Shown in pieces: positions 63,462 to 64,000 of a DNA stretch of 64,000 nt; position 1 is the first letter of the stretch, and every line of letters begins with the position of its first letter. Source of the DNA: JAGQPD01 sp020426865 (lineage in GTDB: Bacteria; Planctomycetota; Planctomycetia; Pirellulales; Pirellulaceae); assembly GCA_041399065.1 (NCBI GenBank), contig JAWKTN010000002.1, forward strand, positions 186,001-250,000, given 5' to 3'. The position numbers and the translations under genes are program-made. The notes beneath the pieces are model-generated. The model saw only the letters and a program-made list of their open reading frames with translations, had not been told where the DNA came from and searched no databases.

Positions 63462-64000
63462 ATGTGGCACATGAACACGAGCATTACCAGCGACACGAAC
63501 GGTCGATTTGATTCGTTGTTCCCATTGCCGCTGGTCCCCTTCGAGCGGTTCATGCTTGCCGACGACCGCACGTCACATCCAATGACGTTCATGATCGAAG
63601 TCGTGTTTGCCGGCAGCATGGATCGCGACGCGGTGCAACAGGCCGTTGTCGCCGCCCAGCGACGCCACCCCTTGTTGAGTGCCACGATCAGCTCAGGTCC
63701 CCGTTCCCAATGGCAGCTCATCCCTTCGCTGACAACACTGGTTTGCTGGATCGACGCGGACACGGCGATCTGGCCGCCGGCGGGGACCTACGTCGACCTG
63801 CGGAAAGAGCATGGACTCGCTGTGTGGGCCACGATACGCGACGGTCACACGCGAGTGATGTTTCAATTCCACCACGCCTGCTGCGATGGCTTGGGCGCCC
63901 GCACTTATCTCACCGACTTCTTGGTCGCCTACGCGCGATCGGCTGCGTCGGCAACCGAGCGTCCCGAATGGCCGCGGTTGGACTACGAACCATTGCGGCG
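63462..64000 (+). CDS. Condensation-domain-like acyltransferase, 5' part only
   Basis: 180 codons are visible, in frame to the right edge, from ATG 63462 (ATG 63471 also possible). The end is outside the window. The motif FHHACCDGLGA contains HHxxxDG, the catalytic signature of the condensation/CoA-dependent acyltransferase superfamily (NRPS C domains, WS/DGAT, PapA). It begins with PLPLVPFERFMLADD, resembling the PapA/condensation N-terminal half, then VVAAQRRHPLLSATI. It lies 3 bp after the SDR, so it likely acts on the released lipid product, for example esterification. Confidence 0.85.
   Translation, partial: MWHMNTSITSDTNGRFDSLFPLPLVPFERFMLADDRTSHPMTFMIEVVFAGSMDRDAVQQAVVAAQRRHPLLSATISSGPRSQWQLIPSLTTLVCWIDADTAIWPPAGTYVDLRKEHGLAVWATIRDGHTRVMFQFHHACCDGLGARTYLTDFLVAYARSAASATERPEWPRLDYEPLR

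Overview
The window looks like chromosomal DNA from a planctomycete, probably of the Pirellulaceae/Pirellulales type. The evidence is three DUF1559-domain proteins (two with a prepilin-type N-terminus), a DUF1573 protein, short zinc-ribbon plus membrane proteins, scattered single biosynthetic genes rather than compact operons, weak ribosome-binding sites and moderately high GC. I see no rRNA, tRNA, CRISPR array, insertion sequence or phage. The assignment rests on gene families only.

1-11.2 kb: a truncated lipoprotein with a DUF1559 domain (minus strand, runs off the left edge), two pseudopilin-like DUF1559 paralogues, a DUF1573 surface protein, a zinc-ribbon/PilM fusion, a Glu/Ala-rich protein with a 15-bp repeat tract and a secreted HExxH protein. 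11.2-20 kb (minus strand): TerC, two small membrane proteins, a degenerate GspE/PilB-like protein coupled to an intact PilT, HisF, VanZ-like and a DinG-type helicase. 20-26 kb: zinc-ribbon membrane protein, a 14-bp minisatellite, thiG/thiS, a two-component system and a fatty acid desaturase. 26-41 kb: an ABC-2 exporter set, an M48 protease, an endonuclease/exonuclease/phosphatase-family lipoprotein, YceH, DinB, an orphan ModC-like ATPase, MobA and two lidless Hsp70 paralogues.

41-52.5 kb (minus strand): a Wzx/Wzy-type exopolysaccharide locus with a BY-kinase/Wzz protein, WbaP-type sugar transferase, flippase, O-antigen ligase/polymerase, FAD oxidoreductase, GT4 glycosyltransferase and two sulfotransferases. 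This suggests a sulfated surface polysaccharide.

52.5-64 kb (plus strand), divergent from the polysaccharide locus across a 688-bp gap, is the most unusual part: a stand-alone thioester reductase, a 2665-codon megasynthase (KS, degenerate KS/chain-length factor, AT, two ACPs, KR, DH), an SDR with the Y-x6-K motif of FabL-type enoyl reductases, and the start of an HHxxxDG acyltransferase. Together they could build, fully reduce, release and esterify a long acyl chain. The layout resembles polyunsaturated fatty acid synthases and heterocyst glycolipid synthases but is not identical to either. The locus continues beyond the right edge.
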